A stretch of DNA of 52,777 nucleotides from JANLSO01 sp031362405 (GTDB lineage: Bacteria; Actinomycetota; Thermoleophilia; Miltoncostaeales; Miltoncostaeaceae). The notes beneath the pieces are model-generated. The model saw nothing but the letters and a program-made list of their open reading frames with translations. It ran no database searches and was not told the origin of the DNA. Where the stretch lies: NCBI GenBank assembly GCA_031362405.1, contig JANLSO010000154.1:1-52777 (forward strand), written 5' to 3'. The position numbers and the translations under genes were made by a program. Each line of letters starts with the position of its first letter. The first letter of the stretch is position 1. Shown here one piece after another: positions 1 through 10,071 of this stretch.

Positions 1-594
1 TTCTGGGTCAGCGCCGTCATCGTCTTCATCGAGTGCGGATTGCTGTTTCCGATCCTGCCCGGCGACTCGCTGCTTTTCTCCGTCGGCCTGTTCATTTCTC
101 GCGGAGACATCAACGTCAACATCGCCGTCGCCTGCGCGATCCTCTCGTTGGCGGCGTTTCTCGGCAACGTCGTCGGTTACGAGATCGGACGGGCGCTGGG
201 CGGGCGGCTCTACGAACGCCAGGGCCGGTTCATCAACAAAAAGAACTTCGATCAGACGAACGTGTTCTTCGAGAAGTACGGCAACAAGGCACTCGTCCTC
301 GGCCGGTTCGTGCCGATCGTGCGCACCTTCGTCACGGTCGTCGCGGGCGTCAGCCGTATGGATCGTCGCCGCTTTCTGTTCTGGAGCGGTGTCGGTGCGG
401 TGCTGTGGGCGACGGGCCTCACCCTGCTGGGGTACTTCCTCGGTGGCATCAACTTCATCCACGACAATCTCGAGGCGGCGATTCTCGTGATCGTCGCCGT
501 CTCCGTGCTCCCGATGGTTTTCGAGTACCTGAAGCACCGCCGGTCAGCGGCCCGCAACCTTGCGGCCGAGGGCTCCGGCACCAGCGGCGAGTAG
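1..594 (+). CDS. DedA-family membrane protein (5' partial)
   Basis: The reading frame is open to the left edge, so the start lies outside the window and about 197 residues remain. The visible part begins in a hydrophobic stretch ending in the LLFPILPGDSLLF segment, typical of the DedA/SNARE-associated (VTT) fold, where proline and acidic residues follow a membrane helix. Further along are a GYEIGR motif and a GRFVPIVRTFVTVVAGVSRM stretch, the family's conserved arginine-rich re-entrant region, then two more hydrophobic segments and a basic tail. Known DedA proteins are inner-membrane proteins linked to proton-motive-force-dependent lipid (undecaprenyl phosphate or phospholipid) translocation; the substrate here is not decided by sequence. 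smpB follows after 44 bases with its own promoter-like box. Family assignment is firm; function is inference. Confidence 0.9.
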   Translation, partial: FWVSAVIVFIECGLLFPILPGDSLLFSVGLFISRGDINVNIAVACAILSLAAFLGNVVGYEIGRALGGRLYERQGRFINKKNFDQTNVFFEKYGNKALVLGRFVPIVRTFVTVVAGVSRMDRRRFLFWSGVGAVLWATGLTLLGYFLGGINFIHDNLEAAILVIVAVSVLPMVFEYLKHRRSAARNLAAEGSGTSGE

Positions 595-622
595 CTCTCG
601 GCTGACCACGCGGGCACCGCGC

Positions 623-628
623 TAAGAT
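623..628 (+). promoter_or_regulatory. Candidate -10 box (TAAGAT) of smpB
   Basis: TAAGAT lies 10 bases before the smpB ATG, with no Shine-Dalgarno sequence between them. A CTGACC 15 bases upstream is a weak -35 candidate. The geometry fits a leaderless or near-leaderless transcript, common in actinobacteria. Confidence 0.4.
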
Positions 629-638
629 CCCGCGTCCC

Positions 639-1127
639 ATGGCGACCAAGAAGAAGAAGGGCGCGAAGGACGAGCGCTTCCGCGACCTCGCCCAAAATCG
701 GCGCGCCTTCTTCGAGTACGAGATCGTCGAGAAGATCGAGGCGGGGCTCGTGCTCGTCGGTTCCGAGGTCAAGGGCCTGCGCGAGCGCGGAGGCACGATC
801 GCCGACGCCTACGTGATGTTCTCCAAGGGCGAGGCCTGGCTGGTCAACGCCCACATCTCCGACTACGCGAACTCCGGCTCGGCAGGCCACGACCCACGCC
901 GCACCCGCAAGCTGCTTCTGCACCGGCGTGAGATAGAACGCCTGGCCTCACGCCTCGCCGAGAAGGGCCTCGCCCTCATCGCCACGCGAATGTACTTCAA
1001 GGACGGCCGCGCGAAGATCGAAATCGGCCTGGGCCGGGGGAAGACCCTCTACGACAAACGTCGCACCATCGCCGACCGCGACAGCAAGCGCGACCTCGCC
1101 CGCGTCGTCAAAGGCGGCCGCCGCTGA
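639..1127 (+). CDS. smpB: SsrA-binding protein SmpB
   Basis: 162 residues, the normal SmpB length. SmpB binds tmRNA and, with its C-terminal tail in the decoding channel, lets alanyl-tmRNA enter stalled ribosomes for trans-translation. Visible signatures are RRAFFEYEIVEKIEAGLVLVGSEVKGLR in the oligonucleotide-binding barrel, an AWLVNAHISDY segment, the HDPRRTRKLLLHRREI stretch and the conserved KTLYDKR motif leading into a basic tail ending GGRR. The ATG is preceded by a TAAGAT box and no ribosome-binding site. Its RNA partner, ssrA, lies in the same window at 4688-5054, separated by a DUF4091 gene and a toxin-antitoxin pair. The last 29 codons and the following hairpin are duplicated just downstream. 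Confidence 0.97.
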   Translation: MATKKKKGAKDERFRDLAQNRRAFFEYEIVEKIEAGLVLVGSEVKGLRERGGTIADAYVMFSKGEAWLVNAHISDYANSGSAGHDPRRTRKLLLHRREIERLASRLAEKGLALIATRMYFKDGRAKIEIGLGRGKTLYDKRRTIADRDSKRDLARVVKGGRR

Positions 1128-1145
1128 GGCAGCCAAAGATGACAA

Positions 1146-1178
1146 TGTCACCACTGGTGCCAGGCACCGGTGGTGACA
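1146..1178. terminator. Palindrome GGTGCC-A-GGCACC, copy 1 (smpB terminator candidate)
   Basis: A 16-base arm pairs with its partner around a single central A, with one mismatch. It lies 18 bases after the smpB stop and could end transcription. No T-run follows, so a repeat-element origin is as likely as a true intrinsic terminator. It belongs to a family also seen at 1302, 11571 and 28776. Confidence 0.6.
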
Positions 1179-1301
1179 AAGCCGCACCGTCGTCGAAAGA
1201 CCCTCTCCGATAAACACCGCACCACTGCCGGCCGCGACAGCACGCGCGACCTCGCCCGCGTCGTCAAAGGCGGCTGACGCTGAGGCAGTCGAAGATGACA
1301 A

Positions 1302-1334
1302 TGTCACCACCGGTGCCAGGCACCGGTGGTGACA
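1302..1334. terminator. Palindrome GGTGCC-A-GGCACC, copy 2 (between convergent genes)
   Basis: A perfect 16-base inverted repeat with a 1-base centre, 10 bases beyond the end of the convergent DUF4091 gene. Symmetry lets it act on both strands: it could terminate smpB read-through from the left and the DUF4091 transcript from the right. Confidence 0.6.
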
Positions 1335-1344
1335 TCGAGTCAGT

Positions 1345-3921
1345 TCATCTCACCAGGCGGATATTGCTGATCTTCAGGGTCGTGGTTGGGCGGTGGTCGC
1401 CGCGCCATTGCTTGGGAAGCGCGCTCTGCAGGCCGAAGCGCAGGTAGTTCAGCTTGGCGAGGTTGCGCATCGCGCCTTTTTCGGGGTGCGTGGCGCGCAG
1501 ATCGATGCGCATGTTCTGCACGGCACGGCCGACCGCGAGGTTGCGCGAGTTCAGGTAGCTGCCGCCGGGCGTGACGATCAGGTACCAGCGCTGGTTCGCC
1601 GGCGGCGACTTCAGCACCTGGACGGTGAAATCGAGGTAACGGTACTGCGACCAGTTTCGCTCGGCCTTCGTGGCGCCATTGGCGTAGAACGCCTCGACCG
1701 AGGGCGTCGTGCCGCCGGCCTTGAAGAGGCTCTCGCCTTGTGGGTTGTAGGAGTTCGCGACCGTGATCGTCACGGCGTCGCCGCTCGTACGGGCCCGGGC
1801 CGGCGATCGCTTGGCAACGAACTTCCCGAGGCCGGCTCCGAGGACGGCCCGTGAGGCCGAGGCCGGAAGCGGGGGAGTGGTAACGACGCTCGATCCGGCT
1901 GCGAGCATCTCCGCGCTCACCGGAGCCTCGACCGCGTCGATCTCACCCGCGGCGTCGCGGCTGACACGCAGGGTGCCCGGGGTGGTGCTGACATCGGTGA
2001 GCGTCCACCGACCCTGGGAATCGGTCGTGGTCTCGGACACACCGAACCGCACCACGGCCCCGAACACCGGCTTGCCGGCGAGGCTCGGGCTGCGGCCACC
2101 GGCGGCGGTGATCCGCGCCGCCGCAGCGGCGCCGTAGACGACACGGCCCGACAGGCTCGGGAGCGGCTCGTTCGAAAGACGCGTCAGAACCGACTTTCTC
2201 GCTCCCTGAACGGCCGCGGGATCGGTCTCGAAGACCGGCAGGTACCCCGGACGCGAATAGTCCGAACACGCGTCACCGCCATCGGAGGCACCCGAGAAGG
2301 GGCGCACGACACCGTTGATCAAGCGTTCGTAGAAACCCGGATCAGACGCCTTTAGGCGGCTGAGCAGCGATCGGTCCTCGGCGCCATCGCGCAGGCCTTC
2401 CAATCGCAGCGAGCCGTACGCCGGCATGTCGACGCTTGGTCCCGGCCAGATGAGGCTCGCCTCACCGTTACCGCCGACCTCGCGCTTCCTGCCGCCGCAC
2501 TTGACGTCGATCTTCGTGTGGCTCAGGTACCAGGAATCCACCCATGGGCTACGGACGACGTTGTCGCCGATCTCCCAGTTGTTGAGACCCCAGTAGAGGA
2601 AGCCGTCGACGTTTTCGCGCGCGGCAAGCCAGCCGATCATTCGCGGTTCGGCACCGGGCTTGTCGATCAGCACGTTCGGCGTGAACCGCTGAACATCGGA
2701 GCCGTAGGTGTACCACCACAGCTTCTTGCCCTGGGCGCGAACCTTCTGCCCGCCTTCAGGGCTCTTGTAGAGGTCCCATAGCGGCGGCGCCCAGACGTCG
2801 ATCGACGAACCCAGATTCTTCAGCGCGCCCTCGGACGGCGCCTCCGTGACCATCACGGGAATCGGCGGGTTGGCGGCGTGCAGCTGACGGGCGGCACGGA
2901 TCAGCTCGGTGTAGTTCTTCTCGGCGGGCTCATCGACCGGCAGTGCGAACGTGCGCGAGATGAACGGACCGAACCGGGTGGCGATGCTCTGGGCCGCGGT
3001 GAGTCGCTGGCCGTTTTTCAGATAGCTGCGGTCCTCGCCGCCGGCCTGCGGGAAGTTCGGCAGGAACGGCACCTCGATGCTCGGAAATCCAAGGGCCACG
3101 AACCGGTCGAGGTTGTCGGAACGCTGCAGCGCGTTGGTCCCGAAGATCGAGTTCGAGAAGTCGAGGGCCCATGTCGCATCATCGACCTTGGGGCTGGTGG
3201 CGGGCGCCCGACCCGGCCCGACTCCTCGGCTGCGAAGAAGCGGAAGCAGCGAGCTGTGCAGGCCGGCGATCAGTCGCGGGTCGTCGTCGGCGACGCCGAG
3301 AGTCTTCGCGAGGCTGATGAGGTTCATGCGGGCGATGATCGGGTACTCGTCGCGGTCGACGCTGACCGGCGCGACATCGACCGAGATCGGAACATCCACC
3401 CCCGGGGCCAGCGTGATTGACCCGGTATAGGTGCCCGCGGCCGCCCCCTCGGGAACGTTGACGAGCACGTAGATGCTGGTCGTTTCGTTGGCAGGGATGT
3501 CGATCGAGCCGCTCACCGGAATCAGAGGGTCGGGGTAGCGTCCGCCGCCGTGGAGCGTGTCGACGCCGGTCGAGGGCGTGGTGAGCGTGACGAACCCGAC
3601 GCGGTAGATCTCGACCTGCGAGGAGGCAATCGTGCCCGGCCCGGTGAGGTCGCTGACCACCGGGGTGAGCGTCGCGGCCGAGTCGCTACGCACGAGCACC
3701 TGCCCGCCTTCGGCCTCATTGCGCGCGGCATCGATCGCAAGCGTCGTCGCGGCGGTCGCCGGACGACTCGCGTCGGGGAAGATGCGGTCGCTCGGAGTGG
3801 CCGTCCAGGTGTCGAGCGCGGCCGTCGCGGCGCCGGGCCCGAAGGCACACAGCGAAAGGGCGCCAACCAGACCGGCGACGACACGGCGACGACGGGGAAG
3901 AGAGCGGGTGCGTGACGTCAT
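1345..3921 (-). CDS. Secreted DUF4091-type glycosidase-like protein
   Basis: 858 residues. An RR-rich N-terminus followed by a hydrophobic core and an alanine-rich cleavage region (about residues 1-35) marks it as exported. Residues about 36-190 form a beta-rich N-domain. The central part resembles the DUF4091/GH123-like barrel: an acidic VDEP motif near residue 328, a GKKLWWYTYG strand, a GFLYWGLNNWEIGDN segment and the RLEGLRDGAEDRSLL motif, which are DUF4091 hallmarks. A carboxypeptidase-regulatory-like repeat follows (about 590-680), then a C-terminal beta-sandwich with a WYLIVTPGG stretch. Family knowledge suggests a cell-surface carbohydrate-active role; substrate unknown. Start is ATG with GAGG close before it. 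It converges on smpB. Confidence 0.8.
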   Translation of the reverse strand: MTSRTRSLPRRRRVVAGLVGALSLCAFGPGAATAALDTWTATPSDRIFPDASRPATAATTLAIDAARNEAEGGQVLVRSDSAATLTPVVSDLTGPGTIASSQVEIYRVGFVTLTTPSTGVDTLHGGGRYPDPLIPVSGSIDIPANETTSIYVLVNVPEGAAAGTYTGSITLAPGVDVPISVDVAPVSVDRDEYPIIARMNLISLAKTLGVADDDPRLIAGLHSSLLPLLRSRGVGPGRAPATSPKVDDATWALDFSNSIFGTNALQRSDNLDRFVALGFPSIEVPFLPNFPQAGGEDRSYLKNGQRLTAAQSIATRFGPFISRTFALPVDEPAEKNYTELIRAARQLHAANPPIPVMVTEAPSEGALKNLGSSIDVWAPPLWDLYKSPEGGQKVRAQGKKLWWYTYGSDVQRFTPNVLIDKPGAEPRMIGWLAARENVDGFLYWGLNNWEIGDNVVRSPWVDSWYLSHTKIDVKCGGRKREVGGNGEASLIWPGPSVDMPAYGSLRLEGLRDGAEDRSLLSRLKASDPGFYERLINGVVRPFSGASDGGDACSDYSRPGYLPVFETDPAAVQGARKSVLTRLSNEPLPSLSGRVVYGAAAAARITAAGGRSPSLAGKPVFGAVVRFGVSETTTDSQGRWTLTDVSTTPGTLRVSRDAAGEIDAVEAPVSAEMLAAGSSVVTTPPLPASASRAVLGAGLGKFVAKRSPARARTSGDAVTITVANSYNPQGESLFKAGGTTPSVEAFYANGATKAERNWSQYRYLDFTVQVLKSPPANQRWYLIVTPGGSYLNSRNLAVGRAVQNMRIDLRATHPEKGAMRNLAKLNYLRFGLQSALPKQWRGDHRPTTTLKISNIRLVR

Positions 3922-3983
3922 ACCTCAAAGATCGGCCGCCGAGCCCTGAGAATGAGCGCGTGCGAACTCTCCTTGTGTGAAGG

Positions 3984-4364
3984 TCAGGCGGTGAGGCGGC
4001 GTACCCGGTAACGCGTCATCGCTCGGTCACGGGTGCAGAGCGTCAGGCGTTCGATACGCGCCTGGGCGATCAGCATCCGATCGAAGGGATCCGCGTGATG
4101 GGCCGGCAGGGCGCCGGCCTCGCGCGCGTGGTCGAACCCGACCGGGAGTTCCGAGAACGAGTGCACCTCGAGCGCCTCCGACAGGTCATCGGGTGCGTTA
4201 CGGAGTCGCCCAAGGGCGGACTTGACGGATATCTCCCACGCGCTTGCCGCGCTAACCCAAACTTCGGTACTCGGATCAGAAATCGCCTTTCGTGCCGCAG
4301 GCGCCAACGCGTCGCCTCCCTGTAACCACCAAAGCACCACGTGAGTGTCGAGCAGCAGCCGCAC
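3984..4364 (-). CDS. PIN-domain ribonuclease toxin (VapC type)
   Basis: 126 residues, normal for a PIN toxin. The acidic metal-binding residues are all present: D6 in LLLDTHVVLW, the glutamate in SAWEISVKSA, the aspartates in HADPFDRMLIAQA and the late aspartate in LCTRDRAM. PIN toxins cleave RNA, usually tRNA or rRNA, when freed from their antitoxin. The GTG start directly abuts the antitoxin's TAG stop, so translation is coupled. The partner is of the Phd/YefM fold, a common pairing for this PIN subgroup. It lies just upstream of and antisense to the tmRNA gene. It appears intact, unlike the two other PIN loci in the window. Confidence 0.92.
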   Translation of the reverse strand: MRLLLDTHVVLWWLQGGDALAPAARKAISDPSTEVWVSAASAWEISVKSALGRLRNAPDDLSEALEVHSFSELPVGFDHAREAGALPAHHADPFDRMLIAQARIERLTLCTRDRAMTRYRVRRLTA

Positions 4365-4601
4365 CTACTCGGCGTTCGTCCCGAATACCTTTGCGATCTC
4401 CACCGGAAGCTCATCGTCGAAGTCGTCCTCCATGACCAGGCTTTCAAACCCCCCGGGCACACGGTGTTCGTCGACCTTCTTCACCCCGATGAGTTGGGCG
4501 ACGGGCGATCCGGCCCTGCAGATCGTGATCTCTTCGCCCGCGCTGACGCGCTCGAGGAGAGCCGAGAGATGCGTCTTGGCCTCGTGGATGTTCACACGCA
4601 T
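4365..4601 (-). CDS. Phd/YefM-type antitoxin
   Basis: 78 residues. The N-terminal MRVNIHEAKTHLSALLERV is the Phd/YefM DNA-binding module, followed by AGEEITICRAGSPVAQLIGV, the usual second strand pair, and an acidic C-terminus (MEDDFDDELP) that would wrap the toxin. Antitoxins of this fold repress their own operon. It is the first gene of the pair and is followed without a gap by the PIN toxin. On the coding strand a TAAGCT box sits 6 bases before the ATG with no ribosome-binding site, suggesting a leaderless transcript. Two direct repeats of CTTAGTC cover that promoter and could be the operator. Confidence 0.9.
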   Translation of the reverse strand: MRVNIHEAKTHLSALLERVSAGEEITICRAGSPVAQLIGVKKVDEHRVPGGFESLVMEDDFDDELPVEIAKVFGTNAE

Positions 4602-4607
4602 CGGCCA

Positions 4608-4625
4608 AGCTTAGTCGACTTAGTC
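4608..4625 (-). promoter_or_regulatory. Toxin-antitoxin promoter and operator candidate
   Basis: The minus-strand -10-like TAAGCT is at 4608-4613. On the plus strand CTTAGTC occurs twice (4610-4616 and 4619-4625), with a palindromic AGTCGACT at the junction. A repressor site overlapping the promoter is expected for an autoregulated antitoxin. The assignment rests on position and repeat structure only. Confidence 0.35.
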
Positions 4626-4687
4626 CTCTTCGTGAAATCAGGCACATTGGCCTCTCGGCTACTGGCTGCTACCCTCCTTGCAACCAC

Positions 4688-5054
4688 GGGCCCGATCCAG
4701 TTTCGACGGGGCGGGGATGTGTCAGTAAGCGAGCCGCGGACTCGGTGGACCGCGTTAAAAACCGAGACAATACGTAGCTGCGGAGACTTCTCCCAAGCTC
4801 GCTCTCGCTGCCTAAACAGCAGTAACTGAGAGCCGTTGGCCCCCCTTCGGGTCGTGAGGGGGATAACCGGCGTCATCTAGCGACTCTGGTCTGTCCGGTA
4901 ACGACGCTCGATCGGCAGGCGAGAAATCAGGAGCATCTAGCGGCGGTCCGGGGTGCCAGCGGAACCGGTCGTCGCGAAACTTTTCCGCAGGCTGCGCTCG
5001 GAGAAGCTGACATACGAACGTTTTCGGACGCCGGGGCAGTGCCGGCCGGGTCCA
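4688..5054 (+). ncRNA. ssrA: tmRNA (transfer-messenger RNA)
   Basis: A 367-nt RNA; CCA is not encoded. The acceptor stem GGGCCCG (4688-4694) pairs with CGGGTCC (5047-5053), one G-U pair. The tRNA-like 5' part carries the diagnostic TTTCGACGGGG, and the 3' part has TTTCGGACG before the T-stem, as in E. coli tmRNA. Pseudoknot PK1 is complete: CGCGG/CCGCG (4735-4739, 4750-4754) and CTCGGT/ACCGAG (4741-4746, 4761-4766). Ten bases on, the resume codon GCT (4777) opens the tag AAETSPKLALAA, ending at TAA (4813-4815) in the loop of a GCTCTC/GAGAGC hairpin. TGTCAG (4719-4724) can pair with CTGACA near 5007. The T-stem GCCGG/CCGGC is intact, but its loop reads GGCAGTG instead of a TTCRANT-type loop, which is unusual. 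smpB lies 3.6 kb upstream. Confidence 0.93.
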
Positions 5055-5063
5055 TGTGGAAGA

Positions 5064-5095
5064 CCGAAGGGGAGGGCGAAAGCCCTCCCCTTCGG
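5064..5095 (+). terminator. tmRNA intrinsic terminator hairpin
   Basis: A perfect 14-base-pair stem (CCGAAGGGGAGGGC with its complement) closed by a GAAA tetraloop, starting 9 bases after the tmRNA discriminator base. There is no long T-run, usual in GC-rich actinobacteria. Confidence 0.85.
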
Positions 5096-5140
5096 CGTTG
5101 CTGGCCACGGGACATGTGTCTTTACGCATGAGGATGCGGC

Positions 5141-5524
5141 ATGGCTCGCCCGAACCGGATCCGGAACGATGACGACGATGTCTACGACGCCCTGAGGCGC
5201 CGAGTTGCCGAGCTGGGACTCTCGGTCCCCCAAGGATGCGGCGAGACGCCGAGCGGCTTGCGGCGCGCGTTACCGTCCAGGAATGGTTGAATACCATCGA
5301 CGAAACGCTGGCAGGGCTAGCGGTAGAGGATCTGCGTCTGTGGCCCGGCGAGCGTTCGGTCACCGCGCCCTGCTCGACCGGGCGTGGGAACTGCGCGAGA
5401 ACGTCCGTGGTTGGGATGCCAGGTACGTCGCTCTGGCCGAGATCCTGAGGTGCCCGTGATAACGCCCGACCGGCGACTCGCTCGCGCCTCCGGACCGCGG
5501 TGCATGACCGATCTCGTCACGTGA
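5141..5524 (+). pseudogene. Fused relic of an antitoxin/PIN-toxin pair
   Basis: Reading three frames in turn recovers a degraded toxin-antitoxin operon. From the ATG at 5141 (frame 2), IRNDDDDVYDALRRRVAELG is a FitA-type ribbon-helix-helix antitoxin start. After a shift near 5234 it continues in frame 1 as RRDAERLAARVTVQEWL, the antitoxin tail, and then runs straight into LAGLAVEDLRLW, a mid-toxin segment. Frame 3 gives HRALLDRAWELRENVRGWDA and RYVALAEIL, the conserved PIN C-terminal half. Another shift near 5450 leads to VPVITPDRRLARASG, ending at TGA 5522-5524. The antitoxin C-terminus and the first half of the toxin, with its first catalytic aspartate, are gone. At least three frameshifts and one deletion are needed; it cannot make an active toxin. 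Confidence 0.75.
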
Positions 5525-5549
5525 GGTCTCCGCGTGGGTTCCGACGCCC

Positions 5550-5882
5550 GTGACCGGAGCGAAGCCGGCGCGACGGATCAAGCTCGTCGCGACCGCGGTC
5601 GGCGTCGCGCTGGCGGTCGGTGCCATCAGGCTCATCGCTTTCGCCAGGTCGGATGACGGCTACTTCAGGCCGGCGCCAAAGACGTACTGGGAGTTCGGTG
5701 GCACCGGTGGCCGCCCGGCGGTGATCGCATCGATCATCCTGACGGTGGCCGTCGTGGTCGGTTTGCTGATCGTCGTCGGCGTTCAACGCCGACGACTCCA
5801 TCCGGCCGTCATTCTCGGTCTCGGGGGGATCACCGTTCTGGCCCAGCTCGTCGCGTCAATCGCCCTGCGCATCGGGCACTGA
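5550..5882 (+). CDS. Small membrane protein of unknown function
   Basis: 110 residues from a GTG start. Three hydrophobic helices are predicted by eye at about residues 10-32, 55-79 and 84-106, separated by a polar loop containing a YWEFGGTGG stretch and an RRR cluster. I do not recognise a family. No clear ribosome-binding site precedes the GTG, and a slightly different start is possible. It stands between the toxin-antitoxin fossil and the PDH operon; a separate promoter-like box follows it, so co-transcription with aceE is not implied. Confidence 0.6.
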   Translation: MTGAKPARRIKLVATAVGVALAVGAIRLIAFARSDDGYFRPAPKTYWEFGGTGGRPAVIASIILTVAVVVGLLIVVGVQRRRLHPAVILGLGGITVLAQLVASIALRIGH

Positions 5883-6015
5883 ATGCGACCTGTCGTTCCC
5901 GCCGGAGGCCTCGGCCGTCGATGCGTCGCCGAACGGGCGCCCGAGACCGGTCGGTCGCCGCTGCACCGAGTGTTACGTATTCCCGGCCCGGGTCGAACCC
6001 CGGTGTGCGCGGGTC

Positions 6016-6021
6016 TATCCT
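6016..6021 (+). promoter_or_regulatory. Candidate -10 box (TATCCT) of the PDH operon
   Basis: TATCCT lies 55 bases upstream of aceE; the same hexamer precedes infC and argB. GTCGAA 17 bases upstream is a weak -35. The intergenic stretch 5883-6076 holds no other recognisable element. Confidence 0.35.
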
Positions 6022-6076
6022 CGGGTAGGGGATCTGACGATGGCACCGGCAGCGTCCGGCCCGAGGAGCGGAAAAG

Positions 6077-8823
<2,747 letters not shown>

Positions 8824-8836
<13 letters not shown>

Positions 8837-10071
8837 GCGAGGTGAAGGTCCCCGACATCGGCGACTTCACCGACGTGCCGGTGATCGAGGTGCTCGTCGT
8901 GGCCGGAGCGACCGTTGCCGTCGACGATCCACTGATCGTCTTGGAGTCGGACAAGGCGACGATGGAGGTCCCGTCCCCTGCGGCCGGAGTGGTTGGGGAG
9001 GTCGCGGTCAAGGCCGGCGACACGGTCACCATGGGCGACCTGATCCTCACCCTGAGCGCCAACGGCGCCGCCCCGCAGACACCTGCCCCGGTTGTCGAGC
9101 CCGCGCCGACTGTGTCCTCCCCGGCGGCCGACGCCGCACCGGCACCGGTTGCCGCCGCGCCCGCGCCGACGCCGCCCGCGTCAGACGCCGTCTACGCCGG
9201 CCCCGCCGCGCGTCGCCTCGCCCGCGAGCGTGGAATCGCCCTCGGTGAGGTCACCGGCACCGGCCCCAAGGGTCGGATCACGAAGCAGGACGTCGCCGCG
9301 TTTGCCCCGGGTTCGAGGGGGCCGCGCGGCCCCGCTGTCGCGGGGCTTCCGGCCTGGCCGACCGTCGACCACGCCAGCTTTGGCGAGATCGAGGTGGTCG
9401 AGCTGACCCGCATCCAGCGGCTCGCCGGGCCGGCATTGACCCGCAACTGGGTGACGATCCCGCATGTCACCCAGTTCGACGAGGCGGACATCACCGACCT
9501 CGAGGCGTTCCGCAAACAGACCAACGAGACGCACGCCAAAGACGGCGTAAAGCTCACGATGGTCTCGCTGCTGCTGAAAGCCTGCGCGTCGGCGCTGCGG
9601 GAGTTCCCGAACGTCAACTCCTCGCTCGAAGGCGACACGCTCGTACGAAAGCGGTATTTCCATCTGGGGTTTGCCGCGGATACCCCACAGGGGCTGCTGG
9701 TGCCGGTGATCCGAGATGTCGACAAGAAGGGGCTCTTGGAGATCGCCCGCGAGCTGACCGAGCTCTCGACCGCCGCCCGCGACGGAAAGCTCAGCCGCGA
9801 GCAGATGACCGGCGGCACGTTCACGATCTCCAGCCTCGGTGGCATCGGTGGCACGGCCTTCACACCGATCATCAACGCTCCCGAGGTGGCGATCCTCGGG
9901 GTATCACGGTCGGCGATGAAGCCGGTCTGGAACGGCAGCGAGTTCGCGCCGCGCCTGATGCTGCCGCTGTCGCTGTCGTACGACCACCGGGTGATCGACG
10001 GCGCCACGGCCGCCCGCTTCACGACGCACCTGGCCGGGCTGCTCGCGGCGCCGCTCCAGATGCTGCTGTGA
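8824..10071 (+). CDS. aceF: Pyruvate dehydrogenase E2 (dihydrolipoyl acetyltransferase)
   Basis: 415 residues with one lipoyl domain, a short E2. Residues 4-78 are the biotinyl/lipoyl domain with lipoyl lysine K44 in ESDKATME. An Ala/Pro-rich linker follows (about 82-120), then the peripheral subunit-binding domain (AGPAARRLARERGI, about 124-160) that anchors E1 or E3. The catalytic domain occupies about 190-415 and ends with SYDHRVIDG, where H388 is the active-site base. The GTG at 8824 overlaps the aceE end by 13 bases; the ATG at 8833 would give an exact ATGA overlap and is an equally good start (GGAGG at 8815-8819). It transfers the acetyl group to CoA. Linkage to aceE and lpd identifies it as the PDH core and not the 2-oxoglutarate E2. 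Confidence 0.96.

Larger units (their letters stand above)
1041..1334 (+). repeat. Tandem duplication of smpB 3' end plus hairpin
   Basis: Positions 1041-1178 (KTLYDKR codons of smpB, the stop codon and the palindrome) recur at 1197-1334 with a constant offset of 156 bases and no insertions or deletions; I count 13 mismatches in 138 positions. Because 156 is a multiple of three, copy 2 reads in phase as KTLSDKHRTTAGRDSTRDLA and onward, ending two codons early at a TGA. Copy 2 has no start codon or upstream SmpB body, and its changes are mostly amino-acid replacing, so it is a decaying remnant and not a gene. The palindrome in copy 2 is perfect, while copy 1 has one mismatch. Confidence 0.9.

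Noticed and set aside
4688..5524. Genomic island with tmRNA 3' end as attachment site
   Set aside because: No second copy of the tmRNA 3' end and no integrase were seen in the window; only the toxin-antitoxin relic hints at it.
5985..6004. tRNA T-arm-like GGGTCGAACCCC before aceE
   Set aside because: No acceptor, anticodon or D-arm can be paired around it; more likely part of the promoter region.
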